Below, piece by piece: positions 53,448-61,303 of a DNA stretch of 64,000 nucleotides. The position numbers were made by a program, and so were the translations under genes. The notes beneath the pieces are model-generated. The model saw only the letters and a program-made list of their open reading frames with translations. It ran no database searches and was not told the origin of the DNA. Every line of letters begins with the position of its first letter. Within the stretch, counting starts at the first letter, position 1. The stretch spans positions 1 to 64,000 of the forward strand of contig JACKFC010000020.1 in assembly GCA_020632665.1 (NCBI GenBank). The letters are read 5' to 3'. The DNA is from Deltaproteobacteria bacterium. GTDB taxonomy: Bacteria > Myxococcota_A > UBA9042.

Positions 53448-55027
53448 GCGCTGCCACCAAGCCGACCGAGCTGCTCTTCGCCCACGCCTATTTCCTCCGC
53501 TTCGACCGCAAACTCTACGAGGCGATGCAGCCCTATCCGCCGATGGGCACGATCGTCGCGGCGGCGGTGGCGCGGCAGGCAGGCCGTGAAGTCGCGCTCT
53601 TCGACGCGATGCTGGCGCACGACGAGCGGGCCTTCGAGGCGGCGCTGGTGGCGCACAAGCCGCGCCTGGTCGTGCTCTACGAGGACAACTTCAACTACCT
53701 CAGCAAAATGTGCCTGCTGCGGATGCGCGAGGCGGCGCTGGTGATGCTGGCGGCGGCGCGGCGGCACGGCGTGCGGGCCTGGGTCTGCGGCTCGGACGCC
53801 TCGGACCACCCCGCGCCCTACCTCGACGCCGGCGCCGAGTTGGTGCTGGTCGGCGAGGGCGACGATACACTGGCCGATCTGCTCGCTCGCGGGTGGGACA
53901 AGGACCCCGTCGACGCCGACGTTGCCGCGACGCTCGCCGGGCTCTGCTTCCGCCGTGGCGGCGAGCTGGTGCGGACGCCGCGGCGGGCGACGATCAAGGC
54001 GATGGACGCGCTGCCCTGGCCGGCCTGGGACCTCTGCGACCTCGACCACTACCGCCGCATCTGGAAGGAGCGCCACGGCCGCTTCTCGCTCAACCTGGTC
54101 AGCACGCGGGGCTGCCCCTACCACTGCAACTGGTGCGCCAAGCCGATCTGGGGCCAGCGCTACGCCATGCACAGCCCCGAGCAGGCCGCCGTCCTGGCGA
54201 CCCACCTGCGCGAGACCTTCGGCGCCGAGCACCTGTGGTGGATGGACGATATCTTCGGCCTGAAGAAGGGCTGGGTCGGTGCGTTCGGTGAGGCGATGCG
54301 GCAGCGCGGCGGCACGCTGCCGTTCAAGGCGCTCTCGCGCGCCGACCTCTTGGTCCGCCCGGGTGAGGCCGACGCCTTCGCCGACGCCGGGGCCGAGGTC
54401 GTCTGGATGGGTGCCGAATCGGGCAGCCAGACCGTGCTCGACGCGATGGACAAGGGCACCAAGGTCGAGGAGATCGAGGAGGCCACCCGCCTGCTGCACG
54501 GCCGCGGGGTCGAGGTCGCCTACTTCCTGCAATTCGGCTACCCCGGCGAGACCCGCGCCGATATCGAGGCCACCCGCGCCATGTTGCGCCGCTGCAAGCC
54601 CGACGATATCGGCATCTCGGTGAGCTATCCGCTGCCCGGGACCCGCTTCCACGACCGCGTCGCCGACCAGCTCGGTGTGAAGCAGCATTGGATCGACAGC
54701 TCCGACCTCGACATGCTCTACGAGGGGCCCTTCCCGACCGCGTTCTACCGCCACCTGCACCGCGTCGTGCACATGGACTACAAATCCCGGCGGACGCTGT
54801 GGCGGCTGCGGGGACAGACGCCGCGCAGCCATCGGCCAAGCCCGCGCGAGCTGGCCCGCGCCGCGGTCGACAGCGCGCTGCTGCCGATCGCCGAGGCGCG
54901 GCTCGACCACCTCGCCGCGCTGCCGCACCAGGGCGTGCGGGCGACCGGCGCGACGATGGACTTCGACGCCGCCGCCACGCCCAGCGCGCCCGACGGCAGC
55001 GCCCAGGCGCCGGGAGCTTCGGCATGA
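53444..55027 (+). CDS. B12-binding-domain radical SAM protein (first of pair)
   Basis: 527 residues. Residues 1-170 look like a cobalamin-binding Rossmann domain (PPMGTIVAAAVARQAGREVA, then ELVLVGEGDDTLADLLARG) but lack the DxHxxG motif. The radical SAM core follows, with the cluster motif STRGCPYHCNWCAKP (CxxxCxxC) near residue 225, then GAESGSQTVLDAMDKGT and YFLQFGYPGETRADIE, as in SPASM-less B12-radical SAM enzymes of the methylthiotransferase/BchE type. It binds a [4Fe-4S] cluster and S-adenosylmethionine. The reaction is unknown. It is coupled by ATGA to both neighbours. Confidence 0.92.
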   Translation: MSAATKPTELLFAHAYFLRFDRKLYEAMQPYPPMGTIVAAAVARQAGREVALFDAMLAHDERAFEAALVAHKPRLVVLYEDNFNYLSKMCLLRMREAALVMLAAARRHGVRAWVCGSDASDHPAPYLDAGAELVLVGEGDDTLADLLARGWDKDPVDADVAATLAGLCFRRGGELVRTPRRATIKAMDALPWPAWDLCDLDHYRRIWKERHGRFSLNLVSTRGCPYHCNWCAKPIWGQRYAMHSPEQAAVLATHLRETFGAEHLWWMDDIFGLKKGWVGAFGEAMRQRGGTLPFKALSRADLLVRPGEADAFADAGAEVVWMGAESGSQTVLDAMDKGTKVEEIEEATRLLHGRGVEVAYFLQFGYPGETRADIEATRAMLRRCKPDDIGISVSYPLPGTRFHDRVADQLGVKQHWIDSSDLDMLYEGPFPTAFYRHLHRVVHMDYKSRRTLWRLRGQTPRSHRPSPRELARAAVDSALLPIAEARLDHLAALPHQGVRATGATMDFDAAATPSAPDGSAQAPGASA

Positions 55028-56424
55028 TCGACCTGCTCCTCGGCCACGGCTGGTTCCTGCACGAGGACCCCGCCGAGCTCAAGGCGATGCGGCCCTACCC
55101 GCCGCTCGGGATGCTCTACGTCGGCGCCTACTTGCGGCAGCAGGGCTTTCGCGTCGCGGCGTGGGACGGGACCTTCCGCACCCGCGGCGAATTTCTCGGC
55201 GCCGTGCACGCCGCCAAGCCCGCGGTGGTCGGCCTCTACGCCAATATGGTGACGCGGCGGCACATCCTGAAGATGGCGGCGGCGGCCAAGCGCGCCGGCT
55301 GCCGCGTCGTGGTCGGCGGCCCGGACCCGGCCAACTACGCCGACCGCTACCTCGCCCACGGCATCGACGCGGTCGTCGTCGGCGAGGGCGAGCTGACGCT
55401 GACCGAGTTGATGCCGCTGCTGCTCGACGGAAAGCGCGATTTCTCGGGGATTGCCGGCGTGGTCTGGCAGGACGCGGACGGTGAGGTGATCCGCAACATG
55501 CCGCGGGCGCAGGTCAAGGACCTCGACAGCCTGCCGAACCCGGCGCGCGACCTGATCGACATCGGCGCCTACCTCGACTGCTGGAAGCGCCACCACGGCA
55601 GCAGCAGCGTCAACCTGATCACCGCGCGCGGCTGCCCTTTCCACTGCAATTGGTGCAGCCACGCCGTCTACGGCCACAGCCACCGCCGCCGCACGCCGGC
55701 GCACGTCGCCGACGAGGTGCAGGGGCTGCTCGAGCGCTACCGCCCCGACCAGCTCTGGTATGCCGACGACGTGTTCACCATCCACAAGAAGTGGCTGCTG
55801 AAGTACGCCAACGAGCTCGAGCGCCGCGGCCTGCGCGTGCCCTTCGAGACGATCACCCGCGAGGACCGGCTCGACGACGAGATCATCGCCACGCTCGCGC
55901 GGATGGGCGCCCGGCGGATCTGGGTCGGCGCCGAATCCGGCAGCCAGCGCATCCTCGACGCGATGCAGCGCAGCACCGATGCCGAGCGCGTGGTCGAGAT
56001 GGTCCGCAAGCTCGAAGAGGCCGGCATCGAGACCGGCATGTTCTTGATGCTCGGCTACGAAGGCGAAGAGCTCGAGGATATCGAGGCCAGCATCGATATG
56101 GTCTCGCGCGCGCGGCCCGGCGTCTTCCTGACCACCGTGAGCTACCCGATCGCCGGCACGCCTTACGCCGCCAAGGTCGAAGACCGCACCTTCGAGGCCC
56201 GCGCATGGGCCGAGGGCAGCGACCGCGACCGGCATATCCGCGGTCGGCACTCGATGCGCTGGTTCGAGGCCGCCAACCGCTGGATGGTGCACGAGGTCGC
56301 GAAGCGGCAGGCCGTGGCGGTCGGGGTCGGCAGCGGCCGGGACGCGGCGAAAATCGGCTGGCATGCGGCGCAGAGCGCGCTGGGGCGGATCGGGATGCGG
56401 CGGTTCGCTGGCGAGCGGGTGTAG
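55024..56424 (+). CDS. B12-binding-domain radical SAM protein (second of pair)
   Basis: 466 residues, with the same layout as the preceding gene and clearly paralogous: a Rossmann-like N-domain (RPYPPLGMLYVGAYLRQQGF, VVVGEGELTLTELMPLLLDG), cluster motif TARGCPFHCNWCSHAVYGHS (CxxxCxxC), then GAESGSQRILDAMQRSTDAE and MFLMLGYEGEELEDIEASID. No DxHxxG motif is visible. The two enzymes with the nucleotidyltransferase form one translationally coupled operon, so they probably act in a single modification or biosynthetic route whose product is not apparent. It ends 57 bases before the convergent zeta-like toxin gene. Confidence 0.92.
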   Translation: MIDLLLGHGWFLHEDPAELKAMRPYPPLGMLYVGAYLRQQGFRVAAWDGTFRTRGEFLGAVHAAKPAVVGLYANMVTRRHILKMAAAAKRAGCRVVVGGPDPANYADRYLAHGIDAVVVGEGELTLTELMPLLLDGKRDFSGIAGVVWQDADGEVIRNMPRAQVKDLDSLPNPARDLIDIGAYLDCWKRHHGSSSVNLITARGCPFHCNWCSHAVYGHSHRRRTPAHVADEVQGLLERYRPDQLWYADDVFTIHKKWLLKYANELERRGLRVPFETITREDRLDDEIIATLARMGARRIWVGAESGSQRILDAMQRSTDAERVVEMVRKLEEAGIETGMFLMLGYEGEELEDIEASIDMVSRARPGVFLTTVSYPIAGTPYAAKVEDRTFEARAWAEGSDRDRHIRGRHSMRWFEAANRWMVHEVAKRQAVAVGVGSGRDAAKIGWHAAQSALGRIGMRRFAGERV

Positions 56425-56481
56425 TGCGTTCGCGAGTTTGCGCCGACCATTCGAATGGAAATCGACCAGACGGTGCGGCCG

Positions 56482-57063
56482 TCAACCCGAGAGCCCCGCA
56501 CGCTCGACCCAGCCGGGGACGTCCCTGGCCAGCCAGACGCGGTTGCCACGCTCGTAGCGAACGACGTCCCGCAGCGGTCGTTCGGGCTCCGTGTTGTCGA
56601 CGATGTAGGCACGCGAGGCGGTCACGATCGCTTGCCGTAGCAGGCCGGGAATCCGGGCGTAGCGCGCCGCGATGCGATCGGCGGGCACGGGATGACCGCC
56701 GAGATCGACGCGATCTGCAACGCGGGCGATGGCGAGGTCCGCGCTTTCGAGGCTGATCCAGGTCAACCAGACGGCGTAGCCGGCCGAGGAAGCGTCGCGC
56801 AGCAACTCGAGCTTGGACCGATGGGAGAAGACCGTCTCGGCGATGAAGCTTCGGCGCTCGTTGATGAGCGTCTCGCGACGTTCACGCGCCCAATGTGCAG
56901 CCTCCCAGACGTGTGCGTCGGCGCCTTTGCCCCAGCGGTCGCGTGCGTCGTCGTCTGCGTTGACGAAGGGCATCGCCAGGCGCGGGAGGATTTTCTGCCG
57001 GACGTAGGTCGACTTGCCCGCGCCGTTGGAGCCGGCCACGACCCAAAGGAGCGGCGTCGTCAT
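56482..57063 (-). CDS. Zeta-toxin-like P-loop kinase, toxin of a TA pair
   Basis: 193 residues. It starts with a Walker A motif, VVAGSNGAGKSTYVRQKILP, followed by FVNADDDARDRWGKG, an arrangement seen in zeta toxins and related AAA/kinase proteins, and RSFIAETVFSHRSKLELLRD with the catalytic-type ETVFSH segment. The later IARVADRVDLGGHPVP and RIAARYARIPGLLRQAI segments match zeta-type kinases. Zeta toxins phosphorylate UDP-N-acetylglucosamine; whether this member does so is inference. It overlaps the ParD-like gene upstream by ATGA and faces the radical SAM operon end-to-end. Confidence 0.85.
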   Translation of the reverse strand: MTTPLLWVVAGSNGAGKSTYVRQKILPRLAMPFVNADDDARDRWGKGADAHVWEAAHWARERRETLINERRSFIAETVFSHRSKLELLRDASSAGYAVWLTWISLESADLAIARVADRVDLGGHPVPADRIAARYARIPGLLRQAIVTASRAYIVDNTEPERPLRDVVRYERGNRVWLARDVPGWVERAGLSG

Positions 57064-57416
57064 CGTGCTTCGGAGTCGCCGGGGCGCACGACCTTGCCGC
57101 TCGAGTCGATGTAGCTCGGTCGCAGCGTCCTGTGGGCCAACTCTGCCGCGAGGCCAGCATCGCCGTGTGGCGTGACGATCTCTTCTTCGAGCGAGGCCAA
57201 TACCAAGGCCCGCTCGTCGCCATCGAGGGCGTCGAAATCCAGTTGCGCCGAGAGAGCGGCACGAACGCGATCTGCCGAGGCGAGGCGCTCGCGTTCGATG
57301 GCCCGCCCGATGCGGGCCCAGTGCTCGACCTGCTGCGTGGTCGAGCGTGACCAGAGCGGCGCCTCGGCGCGGGCGGCTTCGACAATATCGTCGTGGAGCT
57401 TGAGGGCGCTGGGCAT
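57060..57416 (-). CDS. ParD-like antitoxin
   Basis: 118 residues. The N-terminus (ALKLHDDIVEAARAEAPLWS, then RSTTQQVEHWARIGRAIERE) matches the ParD-like antitoxin family (PF11903), with a ribbon-helix-helix-like N-terminal region for DNA binding. The C-terminal 50 residues (SYIDSSGKVVRPGDSEAR at the end) probably bind and block the toxin. GGAGGAGG lies 5 bases before the ATG. A perfect inverted repeat 60 bases upstream could be its operator. It is paired with the zeta-like gene by an ATGA overlap. Confidence 0.85.
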   Translation of the reverse strand: MPSALKLHDDIVEAARAEAPLWSRSTTQQVEHWARIGRAIERERLASADRVRAALSAQLDFDALDGDERALVLASLEEEIVTPHGDAGLAAELAHRTLRPSYIDSSGKVVRPGDSEAR

Positions 57417-57475
57417 CGTGGCCTCCTCCGCTGCGGGCGGATTCTACGCCCTGGGGCTCCCACGATACGGACTTG

Positions 57476-57492
57476 GGTTGCAATGTGCAACC
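57476..57492. promoter_or_regulatory. Inverted repeat between vapC and the ParD-like gene
   Basis: GGTTGCA, three bases, TGCAACC: a perfect 7-base inverted repeat in the 131-base gap between the two TA modules. It lies 60 bases upstream of the ParD-like ATG. A possible -10 (TAGAAT on the minus strand near 57450) is closer to the start. It may be the antitoxin operator; a weak terminator of vapBC is the other option, but no T-run follows. Confidence 0.45.
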
Positions 57493-57547
57493 ACACTGAA
57501 CAAGGCGAACCAGGTGACGGACACGTGTGCGAGCGGACACGCGTTCG

Positions 57548-57955
57548 CTAGTGGAATGGATTTTCGACCCGAACCCCATCCAGCGTCGCGCCCGCCTGCA
57601 AGTCTTCGGTCCAGACCCGTTCGCACCCGGCGGCGCTCGCGGCGCGAACGACCAGCGCGTCCCAGAACGAGATCGACCGCAGCCGGTGCAGATCGATCGC
57701 GCCGAGGATGAGCTCGGTCGAGATCTGCACCGTCTCCAGGGACGCGAAGAGCTCGACGTAGCGACGGGCCGCCGCGGCGTCGATGCCCATCTTCCGCGTC
57801 GCGACGTTGAAGAACTCCTGCAAGACCTGGGTCGAGACGACGCCGTCGCCGCGCCGGAGGCACGCCTCCACGAGCGCACGGGCACGGGCGTTCCGCTCGG
57901 GGTCCGTGGCATCAACCGCGTAGACCAAGACGTTGGTGTCGAGGAAGCTGCTCAT
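57548..57955 (-). CDS. vapC: VapC-type PIN-domain toxin
   Basis: 135 residues, the normal length. PIN acidic residues are in place: MSSFLDTNVLVYAVD (Asp near 6), VLQEFFNVATRK (Glu), ISFWDALVVRAA (Asp in FWDA), and CERVWTEDLQAG (Asp or Glu in TEDL). These coordinate metal for RNA cleavage; VapC toxins typically cut tRNA or rRNA. It overlaps vapB by ATGA and is transcribed with it. Confidence 0.93.
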   Translation of the reverse strand: MSSFLDTNVLVYAVDATDPERNARARALVEACLRRGDGVVSTQVLQEFFNVATRKMGIDAAAARRYVELFASLETVQISTELILGAIDLHRLRSISFWDALVVRAASAAGCERVWTEDLQAGATLDGVRVENPFH

Positions 57956-58185
57956 CCGTTGCGCCGAGCGTCGTAGGCGTCCTCGCGCCGGAAGGAGCCC
58001 TCGAGCGTGCCTCGCTTCGTCTCGGTCAAGGCGAGGAATTCGTCGGCCACCGCCTCCCGACTGCGGGCTCCGGCGAGGCGCTCGAGCGTCTCACGCAAGA
58101 CGTCGTTGAGGCTTCGGCCCTGCCTACGTGCTGCCGCCCTCGCGCGCCGGATGACGTCTTCGTCGGCGCTGATGGTCAGGTTCAT
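57952..58185 (-). CDS. vapB: VapB-like ribbon-helix-helix antitoxin
   Basis: 77 residues. The N-terminus MNLTISADEDVIRRARAAAR with RQGRSLNDVLRETLERLAG is a ribbon-helix-helix DNA-binding unit; the C-terminal part (FLALTETKRGTLEGSFRRED) would bind VapC. AGGAG lies 8 bases before the ATG. A TTGACA and a 16-base inverted repeat just upstream suggest autoregulation by the VapBC complex. Confidence 0.9.
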   Translation of the reverse strand: MNLTISADEDVIRRARAAARRQGRSLNDVLRETLERLAGARSREAVADEFLALTETKRGTLEGSFRREDAYDARRNG

Positions 58186-58199
58186 GGGCTCGCTCCTGT

Positions 58200-58225
58200 T
58201 TCCGTGTGCACGGAACCCGTGTCAA
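58200..58225 (-). promoter_or_regulatory. vapBC promoter and operator-like inverted repeat
   Basis: An inverted repeat TTCCGTG-TG-CACGGAA lies at 58200-58215, 15 bases upstream of the vapB ATG. A consensus TTGACA reads on the minus strand at 58225-58220, so the repeat falls in the spacer to a weak -10. A further CCCGTGT half-site overlaps the -35. This layout fits repression by a ribbon-helix-helix protein. Confidence 0.6.
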
Positions 58226-58507
58226 CGCTAGGGCTGCCGCCGCGGGCGGTCAAGCAACAAGACGGTGGCGCCCGTTTTTGAAGGGTGGCTCCGATTGGGC
58301 TCGGGGCGCTCTGCTTGCCGCCGAGGAGCCACAATTGTCAGAGCGAGAGTCACGGTTCGAAAATCGCACCCTGATCGCCGTAGTGACGAAGGCCACGATG
58401 ACGTCCGTTGCCGTAGAAGTCAAAAAGTGCTTGAGAGAGAGAGAGTTGTGGTCCTATCTGAACACCGTGTGTAGTTCGCCGAAGAAGGGCGACGTCAGGA
58501 GGAGAAG
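58226..58507. other. Intergenic stretch upstream of the TGase-like operon
   Basis: With the vapB promoter this makes a 322-base gap between divergent genes. It is poorer in GC than the surrounding DNA and holds a GA-repeat (GAGAGAGAGAG near 58433). It probably contains the promoter of the following operon. No RNA gene or convincing small gene was recognised. Confidence 0.5.
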
Positions 58508-58984
58508 ATGGGCAACGGACGAACTTTCCTGTGGCAAGACGTGCAGGTGGTGCTCGACGACAAGAGCAGCGACGCACAGGCCTTCGAGTGGCGGACGCCG
58601 CCTGAGGCCTACCTCCGTACCAACGGCGCGCGGGCAGTGCGCTTCTCGTTCGAGCTGACATGTGTGCCGCTCGGCACGGTTGCAAACTACGCCAAGGTCG
58701 AGTTTGAAACCGCCGACACCCCCGAGCCGTTCAACATCATCGGACCGACCAGTTCCGACCGCGGACCGTGGACTCCGATGAGCTCGACTGGGGGAACCAG
58801 CAGCTTCGACGGATCACGCGGCAAGGACTCGTTCCATGCGACCTTCAATGGCCTCGTTACCGAGACCCCAGCGCTGGCGGGCCTGCACGAGTATGTCCGT
58901 GTCCGCCTTTACAATCCAGACGAAACCGCCGGTGCGAAGCAGTGGGTTCACTTCCGCGTGTGGGCTACGCTCGTCGACTGCTGA
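58508..58984 (+). CDS. Small beta-rich protein of unknown function, first gene of operon
   Basis: 158 residues. It has no signal peptide, Cys-rich repeat or membrane segment. The pattern is mostly beta: strands near AVRFSFELTCVPLG, ANYAKVEFETA, EYVRVRLYNPD and QWVHFRVWATLVD, with Gly/Ser-rich loops (STGGTSSFDGSRGKDS). It could be a beta-sandwich binding or structural protein. GGAGGAG lies 5 bases before ATG 58508. The next gene starts 12 bases after the stop, so the two are probably co-transcribed. No family recognised. Confidence 0.75.
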   Translation: MGNGRTFLWQDVQVVLDDKSSDAQAFEWRTPPEAYLRTNGARAVRFSFELTCVPLGTVANYAKVEFETADTPEPFNIIGPTSSDRGPWTPMSSTGGTSSFDGSRGKDSFHATFNGLVTETPALAGLHEYVRVRLYNPDETAGAKQWVHFRVWATLVDC

Positions 58985-58996
58985 TCGGTAGCTCGG

Positions 58997-61303
58997 ATGC
59001 CCTACCTCACCGCCAAGCAGCGGCTGCAGAAGCTGGTCGCCTTGTACGGCGCGCGCGAGGGCTTGCGCCGGCTGCTGGCCGAGGATGGCGTCGCTACGGC
59101 GGGCGCGGCAGCCGGCAGCACCAAGCCGCTGCTGGGCAAGGCCCTCGAACTTCCGTCGTGGATCACCCCCGAGCGGGCAGCCGCGATCGTTCAGCACTTC
59201 CTCCACGGTCAGCTTTTGCTACCCTGGCATCTCGCGCCGTTCTGGCAGGATCGATGGGTGGCGGAGGAGTGGCCGATGGTGGGAGCGCCTGCTGCGTCGG
59301 GTTGGGAGCAGGGGGAGATGCCCGCGGCACAGCCCTTCGAAGCGTCGGAGCCCGCTTTTCCGCAGTTCGAAGATCTGGGCACACTGCCCGGGGTTGCGCC
59401 GCCGCCGGTGTTGCCAACGGCCCCGCCGGCGCTCTGGACGACCCTGGTCGAGTTGTACGGCGACAACGTCTGGCTTTGGACGAAGTACCGCAAGTACTTT
59501 CTGCCGGTGGCTGGCGCGCAGCCGCTGCTCGCCGGGGTGCTGCTGGCGCACGAGGTTGACCAGGGACCGGTCTCGTTGGAGCTGGAGATCGTGCAGACCG
59601 CGGCGCAGGTCTCACCGAAGGCCCTGGTCGAGGTCGACTGCTTTGCCTACACGTTGGCCGTGGCGATCGGTACGCTCGAGAGCGTCGACTTTGCGACCGG
59701 TCACAATGTGATGCCGAAGGGGTATCCCTCCCAGTGGCAGGCGCCTGAGCCACCGCCGACGTTGTGGGCATCTCCGCTGCATGGGGACCAGCGGTTCTGG
59801 CACGAGTTCGACGAGCCTCCCGTTGGCGATCGCAGGCGGTACGTCCGGCAAGGGTTGACGCGGCTGGAGGCGGTGCGGGTTTGGGCGCGGCGGGTGGCGA
59901 TTTGCTTGTGGGGTGATGCGAACGGGCATTGGGGGCGGTGGCCTTGGCGGTTGGAGGTCGCGACCCAGGCAGAGCTCCGACTCTTGCTCGCTTGGGACCC
60001 GCGGGACTGGAGAATTCAGAACCCATCCACGTCGTACCCGACTGCCGCGATTCAAGACCAATATCCATTTTGGGACTTGAAGTCGATCGCGACGACGACC
60101 GACACCGACGAACCTCTTCTTTGCGAGTGTTCGCAGCTGTTTTGGCCACTGAAAACACAGGGTCGAGATGTTGGCTGGATACCAATTGGCTTCTGGGACA
60201 CCAACCCCTACCTCGCTTGGCAACTGACGCGGCATTCGTCCACGTTCGCATGGCAACAAAGTTCAGATGTTCAAACGCATTCCCTGCGTGCTGCTGCCGC
60301 GGCGACAGGCATCCTGCGGTCCTCCGGATTCTGCCACGGCAGCGGCAACCTCAAGCCGTCAGAAGCTCGGATCGCGCCACGATACCGGGCGTTCGGCAAC
60401 GACTACCACGACCTGAATATGGCGGAGTTGATGAACTTCAACAACTCAGGATGTCAGGCCAACGGCCCATTGCTGTGCGCGCTTCTGCGCGCAATGTCGA
60501 TGCCCAACCGCCTCTCGCAGGGAGTCTATCCGAAGGCGCCCCAGCCGACGGTGCACGTGATCGGAAGTCAGTCGGTCGGCCTCGCAGTCATGGCTCCGGC
60601 CACCATTTCGGACGATGGATACGGCCACAAGGCCGTCCTCGTACAGTTCTGCGACCGCGCCTACTACGTCAGTCACGCGGACGACGCGCTCAGTTGGCTC
60701 GGTCTGCGATTCACAGAGCCACACAAGGCGTGGTTGGCGCTAGAAGAATACATGCTTCTCCTCGCCACGAGGGACGGTACGGTGTGGTTTTCCCACCGAG
60801 CGGCGCTGACCAAGGAAGCCTGCATACATGGCGACCGGTGGGTGACGCAAGCCCATGATGCGATGCTCGATCTAGCCGGACCTAGCGAGCCCCAAGGCGC
60901 CCTGCCTTGGTTCCGATGGCCCCGACGCGCCTGGGACGACACGCTGCAGAAGTCGACGGTGAATGCGCGAACATCGGTTGTGGCGCTGCTCGCGCAGCAC
61001 GGCGAGGAAGTCCTCGAACCCTCAACGCTAGCGGCGCACGCGGCGTGGCCTACCGCCAGGATCCTCGCTGCAAAGTTCCTGACCGGCGACTATGGCAAGG
61101 TGCAAGCGGCAATCCCTGGCACCAAGTTCAGCGGCTACCTTCGCGGCGCAGACTCTGCGTACAACAAGCGGTTCTGCGGCACACGTGGCCAACTGCCTGC
61201 CAACTACATCATCGATGGGAAAGGGGCACACGACGATCCCGAGGTCGTCGTCGGAATTCTCCGCATCGCGCTCTGGTTGAACTCGCAATGGCAAGATGTA
61301 TGA
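58997..61303 (+). CDS. Large Trp-rich protein with transglutaminase-like C-terminal core (paralogue A)
   Basis: 768 residues, not recognised as a whole. The N-terminus (AKQRLQKLVALYGAREGLRR, then LAPFWQDRWVAEEWPMVG) and mid-part (SPLHGDQRFWHEFDEPPV, WARRVAICLWGDAN) are shared with the gene at 62202. Toward the C-terminus NNSGCQANGPLLCALLRAMS puts a Cys (486) at the start of a helix ending LLRAMSMPNR, like the LLRALGIPAR of transglutaminase-fold proteins. GYGHKAVLVQF gives His544, and an HxD pair follows at 560/562. The spacing and order match a Cys-His-Asp triad. No signal peptide is visible. Codon choice in the second half is less GC-biased than in flanking genes, which may indicate transfer. 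The stop overlaps the next gene by ATGA. Confidence 0.8.
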   Translation: MPYLTAKQRLQKLVALYGAREGLRRLLAEDGVATAGAAAGSTKPLLGKALELPSWITPERAAAIVQHFLHGQLLLPWHLAPFWQDRWVAEEWPMVGAPAASGWEQGEMPAAQPFEASEPAFPQFEDLGTLPGVAPPPVLPTAPPALWTTLVELYGDNVWLWTKYRKYFLPVAGAQPLLAGVLLAHEVDQGPVSLELEIVQTAAQVSPKALVEVDCFAYTLAVAIGTLESVDFATGHNVMPKGYPSQWQAPEPPPTLWASPLHGDQRFWHEFDEPPVGDRRRYVRQGLTRLEAVRVWARRVAICLWGDANGHWGRWPWRLEVATQAELRLLLAWDPRDWRIQNPSTSYPTAAIQDQYPFWDLKSIATTTDTDEPLLCECSQLFWPLKTQGRDVGWIPIGFWDTNPYLAWQLTRHSSTFAWQQSSDVQTHSLRAAAAATGILRSSGFCHGSGNLKPSEARIAPRYRAFGNDYHDLNMAELMNFNNSGCQANGPLLCALLRAMSMPNRLSQGVYPKAPQPTVHVIGSQSVGLAVMAPATISDDGYGHKAVLVQFCDRAYYVSHADDALSWLGLRFTEPHKAWLALEEYMLLLATRDGTVWFSHRAALTKEACIHGDRWVTQAHDAMLDLAGPSEPQGALPWFRWPRRAWDDTLQKSTVNARTSVVALLAQHGEEVLEPSTLAAHAAWPTARILAAKFLTGDYGKVQAAIPGTKFSGYLRGADSAYNKRFCGTRGQLPANYIIDGKGAHDDPEVVVGILRIALWLNSQWQDV

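Noticed and set aside
58206..58658. Possible 150-codon plus-strand gene between vapB and the operon
   Set aside because: It overlaps the vapB operator and the well supported gene at 58508, and its product has no recognisable features.
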